Below are positions 5,198 through 6,047 of a DNA stretch of 6,047 nucleotides, piece after piece (position 1 is the stretch's first letter; each line of letters opens with the position of its first letter). Origin of the DNA: Acidobacteriota bacterium (lineage in GTDB: Bacteria; Acidobacteriota; UBA6911); the NCBI GenBank assembly GCA_023265215.1, contig JAHFUH010000350.1, forward strand, positions 1-6,047, written 5' to 3'. The notes under the pieces were generated by a model, which saw only the letters and a program-made list of their open reading frames with translations, made no database searches and was not told where the DNA came from. Both the position numbers and the translations under genes were made by a program.

Positions 5198-5256
5198 AAA
5201 ACGCCACGGATTCCACCGATATATAATTGAAAATTCAGTGAAATCCGTGGCGTTTT
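5198..5256. repeat. Hairpin repeat, 'CCACGGATT' family, copy 2
   Basis: The arms 5198-5212 (AAAACGCCACGGATT) and 5242-5256 are perfectly complementary over 15 bp. The stem continues inward to 5219/5235 with two C/A mismatches (5213/5241 and 5217/5237). Both become G-U wobbles in minus-strand RNA, giving a continuous 22-bp stem around a 15-base AT-rich loop. It starts about 20 bases past the histidine kinase stop. The A-tract/T-tract ends make it terminator-like in both directions, so it may separate the kinase transcript from rplU. It shares the arm sequence, the arm spacing and an ATATAATTG motif with the region at 1081-1165. Confidence 0.75.
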
Positions 5257-5275
5257 TAATTTCTCGTTCCGCAAA

Positions 5276-6047
5276 CTATGACTTTTCAGATGCTCCAGAG
5301 GGAAAGACGATTTCGAAGGTAGCGCCCTGGTCCGGCTGGCTCACCACATGGATCGTCCCTCTATGAGCTTCGACAATCCATTTCACAAATGTCAAGCCGA
5401 GCCCTGATCCGCCGCTGCCCCGGCTGCGTGCAGGATCACCCCGGTAAAGACGGTCAAAGATGAGCGGCATATCTTCGGGCAAAATCCCAATGCCGTTATC
5501 CTTTATTTTCACCTTGGCTGTTGAATTTTCAGCGCCTATGGACACCTCGACTTTTCCTCCATCTTTTGAATACTTGATGGCATTGTCCAGCAGATTGACC
5601 AGGGCTCGGCGAAGCCAGAGTTCATCGGCTTCAACCCACAGATCACCCCTTCCCCGGAGATCAATCTGAACCTTGCGCTCGGTGGCGAGCAGGCGCATTT
5701 GATCAATAAGGTCACGAAGAAGCGCGTTTAGATTGACCGGCTTCTTGACCAAAACATGCCTTCCAGCATCCGCTTCAGCAAGAACAAGCATGTCATTGAC
5801 AAGGCGTGTCAGACGATCGAGTTCTTCCAGGTTGCTGACAAGCACGGATTGTATTTCTTCCGAAAGATTCGGCGTTCTCAGGGCCAGCTCAGTCTCACCT
5901 TGGAGGATCGCGATAGGAGTCCGCAGCTCGTGGGCTACATCCGCGTTGAATTTACGCATTTGCTGGAAAGATTCGTCCAGGCGCCGGACCATGGAATTGA
6001 AGGACTGCACGAGCCGCTGCACTTCCTCCTCCTTGCGGCTGGTGACG
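5276..6047 (-). CDS. Sensor histidine kinase, C-terminal part (cut by the window edge)
   Basis: The last 256 residues of a two-component sensor kinase; the frame stays open to the right edge, so the sensor and membrane segments lie outside. What is seen begins with the end of a HAMP-like linker (EEEVQRLVQSFNSMVRRLDE). Then comes the HisKA dimerisation domain with its phospho-accepting histidine in VAHELRTPI (H39 of the visible part), then the ATPase domain: N box NLLDNAIKYS (151-160), G1 DNGIG (183-187), F box IFDRLYRGD (196-204) and G2 GSGLGL (213-218). This order is that of HAMP-HisKA-HATPase kinases of the CusS/heavy-metal type, but the signal cannot be inferred. All catalytic motifs are intact. 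A cognate response regulator is probably upstream, beyond the edge. A GTG at 6022 is preceded by GGAGGAGG but lies inside the HAMP linker and is not the start. Confidence 0.95.
   Translation of the reverse strand, partial: VTSRKEEEVQRLVQSFNSMVRRLDESFQQMRKFNADVAHELRTPIAILQGETELALRTPNLSEEIQSVLVSNLEELDRLTRLVNDMLVLAEADAGRHVLVKKPVNLNALLRDLIDQMRLLATERKVQIDLRGRGDLWVEADELWLRRALVNLLDNAIKYSKDGGKVEVSIGAENSTAKVKIKDNGIGILPEDMPLIFDRLYRGDPARSRGSGGSGLGLTFVKWIVEAHRGTIHVVSQPDQGATFEIVFPSGASEKS

Noticed and set aside
6020..6035. GGAGGAGG followed by GTG as a start for the histidine kinase
   Set aside because: The frame is open upstream to the edge, and the GTG sits inside a HAMP-like linker; the purine run simply encodes Lys-Glu-Glu-Glu.

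Overview
This is a housekeeping region from a bacterial chromosome. All nine recognisable protein genes lie on the minus strand, so transcription runs from the right edge to the left. In order of transcription they are: the C-terminal part of a sensor histidine kinase, cut by the right edge; rplU (L21); rpmA (L27); obg; nadD; rsfS; rlmH; a DksA/TraR-type zinc-finger protein; and a ComF-like phosphoribosyltransferase. The order rplU-rpmA-obg-nadD-rsfS-rlmH is a conserved ribosome-assembly and NAD-synthesis neighbourhood in many bacteria. An L27 with no cleavable N-terminal extension and a DksA-type protein argue against Firmicutes. A Gram-negative environmental lineage, such as Acidobacteriota or a former deltaproteobacterium, would fit. 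That placement is an inference and I cannot confirm it.

Right part (4407-6047): the histidine kinase ends at 5276. A gap of about 180 bases follows, holding a long hairpin repeat. The rplU-rpmA pair comes next, with good ribosome binding sites, and ends in a textbook intrinsic terminator (4456-4482). Centre (2062-4406): obg starts with TTG. Its stop codon directly abuts a 61-bp imperfect palindrome, and the other end of that palindrome abuts a near-consensus promoter for nadD. nadD and rsfS overlap by 4 nt. A second near-consensus promoter lies between rsfS and rlmH. Left part (1-2061): rlmH and the DksA-like gene, then another copy of the hairpin repeat seen near 5200, then comF, then about 270 bases of GC-rich, gene-free DNA full of nested inverted repeats.

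Functionally, L21, L27, Obg, RsfS and RlmH all act on the large ribosomal subunit, as structural proteins, assembly GTPase, silencing factor and 23S rRNA methyltransferase. NadD makes NaAD for NAD synthesis, and the DksA-like protein may link the cluster to transcriptional control.

I found no phage, CRISPR, toxin-antitoxin or defence system. The unusual content is intergenic: at least two families of structured inverted repeats inserted at gene boundaries. Their imperfect pairs almost all become G-U wobbles in RNA read in the direction of the genes. No convincing undescribed system is visible.
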